This document shows positions 21,312-29,681 of a DNA stretch of 64,000 bases, one piece after another (position 1 is the stretch's first letter; each line of letters opens with the position of its first letter). Origin of the DNA: Polyangia bacterium. GTDB lineage: Bacteria > Myxococcota_A > Polyangia > Fen-1088. The translations under genes were made by a program, and so were the position numbers. Under the pieces are notes generated by a model. The model was not told the DNA's origin. It worked only from the letters and a program-made list of their open reading frames with translations, and ran no database searches. The stretch is from contig DATATI010000074.1 of assembly GCA_036268875.1 (NCBI GenBank), forward strand, positions 1 through 64,000, read 5' to 3'.

Positions 21312-22967
21312 TCAGAGCTTCTGACCCTGGCGATTGGCCCGGCGCACGCGCCAGCGCAGGATGCCGAAGGCGCAGAAGATGACCGGCAGACCGAAGATGT
21401 TGCCCCACTTGGCCAGCGCGACCTTCTGTTCGGATTCGATCTGGATCGGCCGGGCGGTGATGGTCTTGGCGCGCACCGGGGTCAGCGCTTCATCTTCCAG
21501 CGTCCAGCTGATGGCGTTGAAGAGCAGCTGGGCACCGTTCTGATAAAGCTGCATATAGCGGGCGAGCTGCACGTACTCGTCGGAGGCGAAATCGGAATCG
21601 CCGACCACCATCAACCGCACCGGTTTGACTGATTCGGACGGCGTGAGGCTCGGGTCGGGCGGGGTGGACATGCCAGGCGCGGCCGGCATCGGCGACGGGA
21701 ACGCGCTCTTGAGCGGCCCCAGATACGCGTAGGCCAGGCCGAACGGACCTTTTTCTTTCTTCGGTTCAAGCTGGGCGGCGGGCGAAAAGAAAAAGAAGCC
21801 GCTTTCCTTCCAGCTCTGGTCCGACGACTTGGCCAGCGTCCACAGCGTGCCTTGCGCCGGCTTGCCGCCCTTGAGCGGGCCCACCAGCTCGACCGAGCTC
21901 GCGAACGGGAAGACCAGCGCCCGCACGCCACCCAGCAGCGACTGCTCTTTCGGATCTTTGGTCTCGGGCGTCTCCACGCCGACGAACACTTCCTTGTTGG
22001 CCAGCATGCGCCGCCCGCCGAGATCAATCGGTCCGGGCGCGTTCTGCTTGTCGAGAACGAAGTCGCCGCCGATCTTGAACCCGTACGCGGCGAGGTTCTC
22101 GGTCAGGCCCGAATCATTCGGCTGCCCGACCTTGGGCATGCCGGGCATATCGGCCCCGCCGCGCGGCTGGCTCATCACCATGCCGTCGATGAGGAAGATG
22201 GCGCCTTTGCCCTTCATCAGGAACTTGTCGATCTCGCGGCGTCCCTTCTCGTCGAAGGCTTGCTTGGGGCCGGCCACCACCAGCGCGTCGACGTCGTCGG
22301 CGATGGCCGTCGTCGACGGGTTGACGGTGATGTCGTCGTATTCCTGCTCGATGGCGTGCTTGAGCGCCTGCAGCCCTTGGCTCAGGTCCAGCTCGCCGTG
22401 GCCGGTGGTGAAGGCCACCTTGCGCTTCTTCTGGGTCATCCGCTTGATCAGCGACGAGACCTGGTACTCCATGCCTTCGGCCTGGGCGATCTCCGGGATG
22501 GCCTGGGTCTGGCCGGCGTACTGGAAGCACAGGCCCAGGTAGTACGCGCCCACCTCGAACTTCTGCGAGCGCATCACCTGGATCTGCAGCTTGTTCACCT
22601 TGCAGGCGGTGGCTTCGTCTTCGATCTTCTTGTCGGCGCCCGGATCAGCGGCTTCGAAGTGCAGCTTGCCCTTCGAATAGGTTCGGTACTCGTCCAAAAG
22701 GTCGCGCACGTACCGGCTGACGCTGGCCAGCTCGGGCGGCAGATCCTTGGAGATGTAGGCCTTGATCGTCAGGTAGTCAGGCAGGTTGCGGACGATGTCC
22801 TTCGACGCCGGTGACAGCGTGTAGACCTTGCTCTCGGTCAGGTCCAGGCGGCCGAACACCCGGGTGCCAAGCAGGTTGACGACCACCACGGCGCCGATGA
22901 CGAAGGCCGCGTACAAAAGCGCGTTCGACGCCGAGGCGCGTTTCTTTGAGTTCGAATCGTTGGACAT
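21312..22967 (-). CDS. GldG-family ABC transport auxiliary protein
   Basis: 551 residues. An N-terminal helix (ALLYAAFVIGAVVVVNLLG) leads to DLTESKVYTLSPASKDIVRN, the conserved opening of the GldG/ABC_transp_aux family. A periplasmic Rossmann-like domain follows (AFTTGHGELDLSQG, then MVVGDSDFASDEY), and a second C-terminal helix (IFGLPVIFCAFGILRWRVRR). In Bacteroidetes GldG belongs to a gliding-motility ABC complex with GldA and GldF; outside that phylum the role is unknown. The ATG at 22967 sits two bases after the permease stop; an alternative GTG is at 22979. Confidence 0.88.
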   Translation of the reverse strand: MSNDSNSKKRASASNALLYAAFVIGAVVVVNLLGTRVFGRLDLTESKVYTLSPASKDIVRNLPDYLTIKAYISKDLPPELASVSRYVRDLLDEYRTYSKGKLHFEAADPGADKKIEDEATACKVNKLQIQVMRSQKFEVGAYYLGLCFQYAGQTQAIPEIAQAEGMEYQVSSLIKRMTQKKRKVAFTTGHGELDLSQGLQALKHAIEQEYDDITVNPSTTAIADDVDALVVAGPKQAFDEKGRREIDKFLMKGKGAIFLIDGMVMSQPRGGADMPGMPKVGQPNDSGLTENLAAYGFKIGGDFVLDKQNAPGPIDLGGRRMLANKEVFVGVETPETKDPKEQSLLGGVRALVFPFASSVELVGPLKGGKPAQGTLWTLAKSSDQSWKESGFFFFSPAAQLEPKKEKGPFGLAYAYLGPLKSAFPSPMPAAPGMSTPPDPSLTPSESVKPVRLMVVGDSDFASDEYVQLARYMQLYQNGAQLLFNAISWTLEDEALTPVRAKTITARPIQIESEQKVALAKWGNIFGLPVIFCAFGILRWRVRRANRQGQKL

Positions 22968-22969
22968 GG

Positions 22970-23680
22970 TCACTTCCACTTTCGCGATTCGAGGGACACC
23001 GTGGCCAGCAGCAAGCAGACCACCATCACCGAGACGTAATAGATCACGTCACGCGAATCGATCACGCCGCGGCTGATGTTCTCGAAGTGGGTGTCGATGC
23101 TGAGGAAGACAAACAGCGGCTGCAGCAGCTCGGGCACGAACTGGCTGATGCGCCCAAGCAGGTAAAGCGCAAAGCAGATGGCGAACGACACGATAAAGGC
23201 CACGATCTGATTGCGGGTGTACGACGACGCCATCAAACCGATGGCCGCGTACGCGCCGCCCATCAGAACCAGGCCGACATACCCGCCGATGGTCGGGCCC
23301 TTGTCGAGAGGGCCCATGCTCTTGACCGTCAGGGCGAAGACCAGCGTCAAGGCCAGCGCGGTGCAGACCAGTGCCACCGCGGCCAGGAACTTCCCGACCA
23401 CGATCTCCCAGTCGCGCACCGGCAGGGTGATGAGCAGCTCCAGCGTGCCGGAGCCTTTCTCTTCGGCCAAAAGGCGCATGGTGATGGCCGGGACCAGGAA
23501 CATGAAGAGCAGCGGCATCACGCCGAACAGGCCACGCATCTCGGCCTGCTTTTCAATGAACAGCTGGGTGAAGAACAGGTAGCCGGTGATGATGGTGAAG
23601 ACGGTCACCACGATATAGGCGACCGGCGAGTTGAAGTACGTGCGGATCTCGCGTTTCGAAATGACCAGCGCGGGGCTCAT
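22970..23680 (-). CDS. ABC-2 type permease, GldF-like
   Basis: 236 residues with six predicted membrane helices. It opens ALVISKREIRTYFNSPVAYI, the normal start of GldF/NatB-like permeases, and contains LLAEEKGSGTLELLITLPV, the ABC-2 coupling helix region. The ATG at 23680 overlaps the stop of the ATPase gene (ATGA, 23677-23680), indicating translational coupling. With the ATPase it should form the core of the transporter, and GldG plus DUF4340 the periplasmic part. Confidence 0.9.
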   Translation of the reverse strand: MSPALVISKREIRTYFNSPVAYIVVTVFTIITGYLFFTQLFIEKQAEMRGLFGVMPLLFMFLVPAITMRLLAEEKGSGTLELLITLPVRDWEIVVGKFLAAVALVCTALALTLVFALTVKSMGPLDKGPTIGGYVGLVLMGGAYAAIGLMASSYTRNQIVAFIVSFAICFALYLLGRISQFVPELLQPLFVFLSIDTHFENISRGVIDSRDVIYYVSVMVVCLLLATVSLESRKWK

Positions 23681-24639
23681 GATTTGGCTTCTTCTCCAGT
23701 GGTCAGGTTGCGGAACACGTCTTCCAGGCTGGCCGATTCGCGCACCAGTTCGAGCAGCGGCCACTTGTTGTCGACGGCGGCGCGGAAGATGGCCTTGCGC
23801 AGATCGTCGCTGGCCGCACCGTCGATGGCGAAGGCGTGCGCGCCGGCTTCGCCGCTGACCGTCTCGCAGCGCGAGACGCCGCCCAGGCTGGCCAGGCGAT
23901 CGCGGATGGCGTCCTTGCTGACGCCGTTCGATTCGACCACCACCCGGTAGCGGCCGCCTTTCTCGCGCGCGCGCAACGCTTCCGGCGTGCCGTCGGCGAC
24001 CAACCGCCCGCCGCTGATGATCAAGATGCGGCTGCAGGTGGCCTGGACTTCCGGGAGGATGTGCGTCGACAGGATGACCGTCTTCTCGCGGCCGATCTCT
24101 TTGATCAGGGTGCGAATCTCGGCGATCTGATTGGGGTCGAGACCGCTGGTCGGTTCGTCCAGGATCAAGATATCCGGATCGTGCAACATCGCCTGGGCCA
24201 GGCCGACGCGCTGGCGAAAGCCTTTCGACAGCTCGCCCACCAGCTTGCCGGCGACCTCGGCCAGGCCGCAACGGCCGCCGATTTCTTTGATGCGCGCCTC
24301 GCTGCCGGCCTGGTTCATTCCGCGCATCTCGGAGGCGAACTGCAGGTACTCGCGCACCGTCATGTCGCGGTAGATGGGCGTGTCTTCGGGCAGGTAGCCG
24401 ATCCGTTTACGAACCTCTAACGATTCGTCGAAGACGTCGAAGCCAGCCACCTTGGCCCGCCCGGACGTGGGGGCCAAAAAGCAGGTCAGCATCTTCATCG
24501 TGGTGGTCTTGCCGGCGCCGTTCGGACCAAGAAAACCAAGGACCTCGCCCTTGTGGACGTTGAACGTGACCTTGTCGACCGCGCGGGTGGGGCCATAGTC
24601 CTTGGTCAGACTCTCGACCTCTATCATCACATCCGACAT
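23677..24639 (-). CDS. ABC transporter ATPase, GldA-like
   Basis: 320 residues. Walker A is GPNGAGKTTT, the Q-loop region is IGYLPEDTPIY (typical of GldA/NatA-type ATPases), the signature is LSKGFRQRVGLAQ, Walker B is ILILDEPTSGLDP and the H-loop is LSTHILPEV. About 90 further residues form the C-terminal domain common to this group. First gene of the four-gene operon. TGAGG lies just before the ATG. It powers the partner permease; the exported or moved substrate is unknown. Confidence 0.93.
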   Translation of the reverse strand: MSDVMIEVESLTKDYGPTRAVDKVTFNVHKGEVLGFLGPNGAGKTTTMKMLTCFLAPTSGRAKVAGFDVFDESLEVRKRIGYLPEDTPIYRDMTVREYLQFASEMRGMNQAGSEARIKEIGGRCGLAEVAGKLVGELSKGFRQRVGLAQAMLHDPDILILDEPTSGLDPNQIAEIRTLIKEIGREKTVILSTHILPEVQATCSRILIISGGRLVADGTPEALRAREKGGRYRVVVESNGVSKDAIRDRLASLGGVSRCETVSGEAGAHAFAIDGAASDDLRKAIFRAAVDNKWPLLELVRESASLEDVFRNLTTGEEAKS

Positions 24640-24731
24640 TCACGCCTCATGTTGGAAAAGTCTCGGCACCCTGAATCGCCGAGGGCTGGGGACTATTCCC
24701 GTTCCCGGTGATGGCCGCAAGACTCCTGGGT

Positions 24732-24761
24732 TCCCTACGACAAGGCGTCCAACCCTGTCAA
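24732..24761 (-). promoter_or_regulatory. possible promoter of the GldA-like operon
   Basis: On the minus strand a perfect TTGACA (24761-24756) is followed after 18 bases by TAGGGA (24737-24732), a poor -10 match. It lies about 90 bases ahead of the ATPase ATG, in the gap after the Cys-rich gene. The good -35 is the main support. Confidence 0.35.
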
Positions 24762-24789
24762 GCCGGCGTTCCCCAGGAAAATGCCCCCC

Positions 24790-27147
24790 CTAGCAGTCGC
24801 TGTCACTGAGCGGGTCGCAACCGGTGGGGCAACAACCGTCGGAGATCGCGCCCGAACAGGCGGTGATCGGCAGGTGTCCGCAGGCGGCGGTGCAGCGCGC
24901 CGGGTCGCCGATCAGCCGTTCGTCGGTGCAGCGATCGCCGTCGTCCGGGCAGCTGGTCGGGCAACTGGTCGGGGGATCGCAGGTCTCGCCGCCGCCGATC
25001 AGGCCGTCGCCGCAGGTGCCACCGCAGTCGCTGTCGTTGGCCGCCGCGCAGCCGGGGGGGCAGCAGTGATCGCCGCTGATGCACGCCGTGACCGCCACAT
25101 GCGAGCAGCGCCGCGAACACGCCGCCACCGTGCCCGACGAAAAATCCATGGTGCAGGCGTTTTCGTCATCGCACGAGGCGACGCAGGCGCCGGCCACCCC
25201 GGCGCTGATGCCCCGATCGCAAGACTCGCCGGGTTCGACCACGCCGTTGCCGCAAGTGGGCTGGCAGTCGTCGTCGTCCAGACTGTCGCAGGTGGCCGGG
25301 CAGCAGCCGTCGTCGTTCTGGCAGGTGGTGATGGCGCTGGGCACACAGCGCGCGCTGCAGTCGTTGGCGGACCCCTGCAGCGCGTAGGTGTTGCAGCCGT
25401 TCGACGGCGGGCACGAGCTGGCGCAGGCAGCGGGGTCGGCGCCGAAGTCGCAGCTTTCGCCGGGAGTCTCCACGATTCCGTTTCCGCAGACGGGCGCGCA
25501 GTCGGGATCGACGGCGAAGTGTCCGCCCGGCGGGCAGCAGGCGTCGCCAGGCGCGAAGGTGGTGATGGGGATGAATACGCACGCCGCCTGGCAGGTGCCG
25601 GCCGAAACCAGAAAGTCCGCCGTGCAGGACAGGCCATCGGAACAGCGGGTCGGGCAGGCGCCGGCGCCGCCGACGATGGCGGTGTCGCAGAGCTCGCCGT
25701 TGTGCGCGTCCACCGCGCCGTCGCCGCAGGTGGCGCTGCAGTCGGGATCAGTGGCGGCGTTGCAGCCGGCCGGGCAGCAGCCGTCTTTTTGCGCCGAGCA
25801 GGTGGTCACCATCTGCACCTCGCAGGCGGCGTCGCAATGATCCTTGTCGCCGGTGAGCACGCGTTTGAGACAGGCAGACGGGCTGGCCGGGCATGACGCT
25901 GGGCAGGGCACCGGGCTCGACGCGCCGGGGTCGCACGTCTCGCCTTCTTCCAGCACGCTGTTGCCGCACTTGGCGGGGCAGTCGCTGTCCTGGTTGCGGT
26001 TGCTGCCGCTGGGGCAGCAGCCGTCGCCGGCGGCGAACGAAGTGATCGGCGTATGCGTGCACGTGGCCTGGCAGCCGGTGCCGTTGCGTTGGTCGGCTGT
26101 GCAGGGGTTGCCGTCGTCGCAGCTGGGCGGGCAAGCGCCGGCTTGGGGCGCGGCGATCGCCGGATCGCACATCTCGCCGGGATCCAGCAGGCCGTTGCCA
26201 CACAGGGCAGGGCAGTCGACGTCCAGCGCGGCGGTGACGCCGTCGGGGCAGCAGCCGTCCGGTTGCTGCCCCGACGGGGTGGTGACAGCAAGATGCAGGC
26301 AACGACTTTGGCAGGTCCCGGCCGACGTCAGCAGCACGGTGGTGCAGGGATCAGCGCTCACGCACGAATCGCCGGTGGGGCAGGCGCCGGGAAGGCCAGG
26401 CGTGATGGCCAGATCGCAGGTCTCGCCTGACTCGATGGTTCCGTTCCCGCACGTTGGCGAGCAGTCCGGGTCGTCGGCGTTGCTGGCGCCGGCTGGACAG
26501 CAGTTGTCGCCGGGGAGGCGGTCGGTGCGTTCGGTGTGCACGCAAACGGCCGCGCAGTCGGTGCCGGTCTGGGTGTCGGTGGTGCACAGGCTGCCGTCGT
26601 CGCAGCCGACGGGACAGGCTCCGGGCTGGCCGGCGGCGATGGCGGTGTCGCACGCCTCGCCGGGATCCAGGCGACCGTTGCCGCAGGTGGGGATGACAGC
26701 GTCGGCGGCGCCGTCACCGACCGCACCATCGAAGGCGCCGCCGTCTTGATTGCAGCTTCCCGACGCGCAGGCCAGGATCACGCTGAGGGTCTGGGTGACC
26801 CCGGCGCGCAAGGTCAGGCCGGCCTGGCGACCGCGGGCCACGGTGACGCCTTGGGCGTCGAAGGCGCTGATGTCGACGGTGATGTCGCCGCTGACTTTGC
26901 TGTCGACCTCGGCGGACAGCGTGGTGGGGAAAACGATCGCTGTCCCGTCGGCTTGCGCGTAGCGGCGGGTGATCATGCCGGCGCCGCTGGTCAGCACGAC
27001 CGCCAGCGCCATTACCGGGGGCGGCGAGCCTTGCACGCTGACCTCCAGCAGCAGGATGGGCGGCCCGCGATGGCGCTGACAGCCGGTCCCGTTTTGTAGC
27101 GCCGCCATCAACAGCGCGCACGACAGCCATCGCTCTGCGCGCGCCAT
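24790..27147 (-). CDS. lipoprotein with eight Cys-rich repeats (DUF4215-like)
   Basis: 785 residues. A signal peptide ends in GTGC, followed by about 130 residues of beta-rich sequence. From there eight repeats of about 75-95 residues run to the last residue. Each opens with CGNG or CGDG, then GExCD (for example CGNGRLDPGEACD, CGNGVVEPGESCD; the fourth has CGNS), passes through a CxxxCDDG/C-T segment and an ITxF or TxC stretch, and closes with GCCPxG...DxDC. This is the myxobacterial Cys-rich repeat style, with 10 or so Cys per unit, presumably paired in disulfides outside the cell. The protein stops exactly at the end of repeat 8. Its ATG overlaps the stop of the TPR gene (TGATG). A surface stalk or adhesin-like role is only an inference. 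Confidence 0.85.
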   Translation of the reverse strand: MARAERWLSCALLMAALQNGTGCQRHRGPPILLLEVSVQGSPPPVMALAVVLTSGAGMITRRYAQADGTAIVFPTTLSAEVDSKVSGDITVDISAFDAQGVTVARGRQAGLTLRAGVTQTLSVILACASGSCNQDGGAFDGAVGDGAADAVIPTCGNGRLDPGEACDTAIAAGQPGACPVGCDDGSLCTTDTQTGTDCAAVCVHTERTDRLPGDNCCPAGASNADDPDCSPTCGNGTIESGETCDLAITPGLPGACPTGDSCVSADPCTTVLLTSAGTCQSRCLHLAVTTPSGQQPDGCCPDGVTAALDVDCPALCGNGLLDPGEMCDPAIAAPQAGACPPSCDDGNPCTADQRNGTGCQATCTHTPITSFAAGDGCCPSGSNRNQDSDCPAKCGNSVLEEGETCDPGASSPVPCPASCPASPSACLKRVLTGDKDHCDAACEVQMVTTCSAQKDGCCPAGCNAATDPDCSATCGDGAVDAHNGELCDTAIVGGAGACPTRCSDGLSCTADFLVSAGTCQAACVFIPITTFAPGDACCPPGGHFAVDPDCAPVCGNGIVETPGESCDFGADPAACASSCPPSNGCNTYALQGSANDCSARCVPSAITTCQNDDGCCPATCDSLDDDDCQPTCGNGVVEPGESCDRGISAGVAGACVASCDDENACTMDFSSGTVAACSRRCSHVAVTACISGDHCCPPGCAAANDSDCGGTCGDGLIGGGETCDPPTSCPTSCPDDGDRCTDERLIGDPARCTAACGHLPITACSGAISDGCCPTGCDPLSDSDC

Positions 27148-27752
27148 CAAAATCTCATGTTGCCCAGCGCCGTGGGCGGCATCGTCCGATCGTCGTTGCC
27201 GCGCGAGATCAATACGGCGGTGGTGGCGACGCCCAGCAGCACCACGGCGGTCACGCTCCAGACCCACCACCTTGTCCAGGCCGCGTGCGGCCGTCGGGGT
27301 GGCGGCTGCGGGGGCAGAGGAACGAGCACCACGTCGTTGCTCAGCGATGGCGCCAGCGGTTGATCGGCGAGCGGTCGCGGCGCGGTCAACGCGCGCGGAC
27401 CCAGCGCGGCAACGGCCTGCTCGGCCTCGACGTGGTTGGCGCCGGTCGGGGCAGCGGTCAGATAACGCTGGTAGAAGAACAGCGCGCGCTCGCTGTTGCC
27501 GAGGTGCCGGTAGCAACCGGCGATGGCGAACAGGAACTCCGGATCGGCCTTCAGCTCGTACGCCTTGCGATACTCGGCGATCGCGTCGTGAAAGCGTCCA
27601 GCGTCGGCGTGGCGGCGGCCCTGTTGCGCGTGCGCCGCCGTCTCGACCTCGGACGACGTGGCGCCAAGAACGATCGCCGTAGGCGAAGCCAAGAGCGCCG
27701 CCAGCAGCCAAGTGGCGGTTCGAATGAGCTTAAATAATTTCAGGCTAAACAC
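27147..27752 (-). CDS. exported TPR protein with C-terminal membrane anchor
   Basis: About 201 residues from GTG 27752. An N-terminal hydrophobic segment (ATWLLAALLASPTAIVLG) acts as signal or anchor. Two to three TPRs follow (AGRFHDAIAEYRKAYELKAD, then PEFLFAIAGCYRHLGNSERA), a Pro-rich linker (LPPQPPPRRPHA) and a second membrane helix (WWVWSVTAVVLLGVATTAVLI). This TPR/Pro-linker/anchor layout is common in myxobacterial envelope proteins. The GTG start is supported by a promoter whose transcript would begin about 20 bases upstream; longer in-frame starts would lie upstream of it. It is coupled by TGATG to the Cys-rich lipoprotein gene. Confidence 0.75.
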   Translation of the reverse strand: MFSLKLFKLIRTATWLLAALLASPTAIVLGATSSEVETAAHAQQGRRHADAGRFHDAIAEYRKAYELKADPEFLFAIAGCYRHLGNSERALFFYQRYLTAAPTGANHVEAEQAVAALGPRALTAPRPLADQPLAPSLSNDVVLVPLPPQPPPRRPHAAWTRWWVWSVTAVVLLGVATTAVLISRGNDDRTMPPTALGNMRF

Positions 27753-27777
27753 CCGATTACGCTGACAATCCTGGCGA

Positions 27778-27806
27778 ATTTTGCGCTTCGCGGGCGTGGC
27801 CGTCAA
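27778..27806 (-). promoter_or_regulatory. sigma-70-like promoter of the TPR/Cys-rich operon
   Basis: On the minus strand TTGACG (27806-27801), a 17-base spacer, then CAAAAT (27783-27778): 5/6 and 4/6 consensus matches at optimal spacing. It lies between the DUF6178-type gene's stop and GTG 27752 and gives a leader of about 20 bases. Confidence 0.5.
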
Positions 27807-27840
27807 ACGCTTCGTGTGACGACAGTCAAAAGCGGCTGAA

Positions 27841-29643
27841 TCAGCGCCGACGGCGTCGCGGCGGCGGCTGGCGGACCAGCACCGGCTCGAGCGGGACCAG
27901 GCCATCGACCCAGCGGCGAACCACCTCGGTCACCGCCTCGCCCAGAGCCTTCGGCGACGCTGCGTCCAAGAGTGCTTTCGCTTTTCGCTTTACCTCGCTG
28001 GCCTTCATTCGATCCTCCTCGTCGCCCTTCGATGCTGACACGCGCTTTTCGAATGTACGAATCTCTTCGGGCAGAAGAGGCCGAAAAGATATCGGCAGCT
28101 TGATCGTCGGGCTGGAGTCGAGCACGCCCAGCACCAGCGCGGTGCGCGCCAGCACCGCCGTGTCGACGGCGACCGCGTCGGCGCCGCTGGTTCCTTCCAA
28201 CGCATCGGGAAGGAGACTGGCGGCCCGCACACCCAGCCCCACCAACAACGCCTGCGCCGCACCCGCGCGTTGGATGGCCAGCGTGGCGCGCGCGATGTCG
28301 GCCATGGAAGCAAACGGGCGGTCGTTGGGCTTGGGCGGATCCTCCAGCACGCCGGGAAACAGCGGCCGCAAGCGCGTCACCGCTTCGATGACTGCGGCGT
28401 CGTCCGGCTCGAACAGCGTCCGGCCGGCGGCAGCGAACGGTCCTTTCGATTTCAGCGCCAGGGCCAGCTTGCGTACCTTGCCGACCAGGCTGATGCCCAG
28501 ACGAAACAGCCGCACCAGCGAGACGGTCTTGATCGCTTCCAGGGCGCGGTCTTCGTCGCCGCGGGCCAAAAATTCTACGGCGATGTCCAGCGTCGCCGAC
28601 AACCGGCCCAGGGTCGTGGCCACCGCTTCGTCGTCGCCAGGCGTGATGCGATCGGCGGCCAGCACGCGATTGGTCAGCGCCACCAGCGCGAAGTGCAGAT
28701 CGGCGACCTCTTCCGGCGTGGTCAGGCGACGCGCCGTTCGGGCGAACAGTGACGGCGAGCCCAGCCGTTCGATCAACGCTGCCGGCGCGCGCAGCGAATC
28801 GTCGCCGGTGCCGCTGCCGTCGCGCATGCCACCGGTGGTCCCGACGTTGGTTGGGCGCAGGCGCGTGCCGGGTTTGATCTCGCCGAGACGCACCGACGCC
28901 GGGTCCAACTCGCGGTACACCTCCAGCGCTTCATAGTAATCGGCGAACCCAAGGTCGCTCATGCGGCCCGAGCGCCAGCGGAAGGCCATCTCTTCCAGGC
29001 CGGAGGTCATCTCGGAACGCGCGCCCACCAGCAGCCGGCGAGCCAGTTGTTGATCGGCGCGATAAAGACCCTCGAGAATGCGGACCATCGCCCGCGCCGA
29101 TTCCGGCGGCTCACCTTCGGCCCCGGGGGCCGCCGGCGTCGGTTCATGCTGAGGAAAGCCGATCACGTCCAGGACGAACAGACGGTCCGGTGTCTCATAC
29201 AGGATTCCTTCGCCCTCGCTGGGCGGTTCCTCGAGCGACAGATCGTAGATTCGGCACGATTGGGTCAGCAGCAAGGCGACCAGTTCGGTGTCGAGGCCGG
29301 CGATCCACTCGCCAATCTTTTCGTAAGGAGCCTCGGATATCACTTCGACCCATTCGGCCATCCGTTCCGGCAAAAGCTCGTCGCGCTGCCACAGGCTGAA
29401 ATCCATTACCGCCTGCACCTGCTCGGCGCGGGCATGGACCAAGACCTCGGCGGCTTCGCGGAGACCCAGCTCCTGCACCACGTAGTAAAGCTCGTCACCG
29501 GGCAGCGCGCGGATGGCCCGTTCGGGATCGGGTCCGCCCAGCAGCAGATCGGCGCGGCGCAAGCGTTTGCCGCGTCCCAGCTGGGCGCGGTAACGCGACA
29601 GCGCGATGACGTTGTCTGGCGAGTCGGCTTCCTCGTTGGTCAT
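27841..29643 (-). CDS. DUF6178-type protein of unknown function
   Basis: 600 residues, soluble, no signal peptide. The N-terminal part is helical and acidic (LPGDELYYVVQELGLREAAE, then QVQAVMDFSLWQRDELLPE), with the wording typical of the DUF6178 family in deltaproteobacteria as I recall it. The middle has a degenerate sequence around GTRLRPTNVGTTGGMRDGSG, and the C-terminal third is helical, ending in an Arg/Pro-rich tail (RQPPPRRRRR). The start is ATG 29643, 38 bases from the divergent tilS. Function unknown; it may act in the cytoplasm. Confidence 0.7.
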   Translation of the reverse strand: MTNEEADSPDNVIALSRYRAQLGRGKRLRRADLLLGGPDPERAIRALPGDELYYVVQELGLREAAEVLVHARAEQVQAVMDFSLWQRDELLPERMAEWVEVISEAPYEKIGEWIAGLDTELVALLLTQSCRIYDLSLEEPPSEGEGILYETPDRLFVLDVIGFPQHEPTPAAPGAEGEPPESARAMVRILEGLYRADQQLARRLLVGARSEMTSGLEEMAFRWRSGRMSDLGFADYYEALEVYRELDPASVRLGEIKPGTRLRPTNVGTTGGMRDGSGTGDDSLRAPAALIERLGSPSLFARTARRLTTPEEVADLHFALVALTNRVLAADRITPGDDEAVATTLGRLSATLDIAVEFLARGDEDRALEAIKTVSLVRLFRLGISLVGKVRKLALALKSKGPFAAAGRTLFEPDDAAVIEAVTRLRPLFPGVLEDPPKPNDRPFASMADIARATLAIQRAGAAQALLVGLGVRAASLLPDALEGTSGADAVAVDTAVLARTALVLGVLDSSPTIKLPISFRPLLPEEIRTFEKRVSASKGDEEDRMKASEVKRKAKALLDAASPKALGEAVTEVVRRWVDGLVPLEPVLVRQPPPRRRRR

Positions 29644-29681
29644 GTGCCCCTGTCTTATACGCGCTAAACTGCCGTCGCTCG

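Noticed and set aside
24790-26750. Regular recurring DNA stretches resembling a CRISPR array
   Set aside because: The period is about 240-280 bases and follows the Cys-rich protein repeats; there are no identical short direct repeats with unique spacers.
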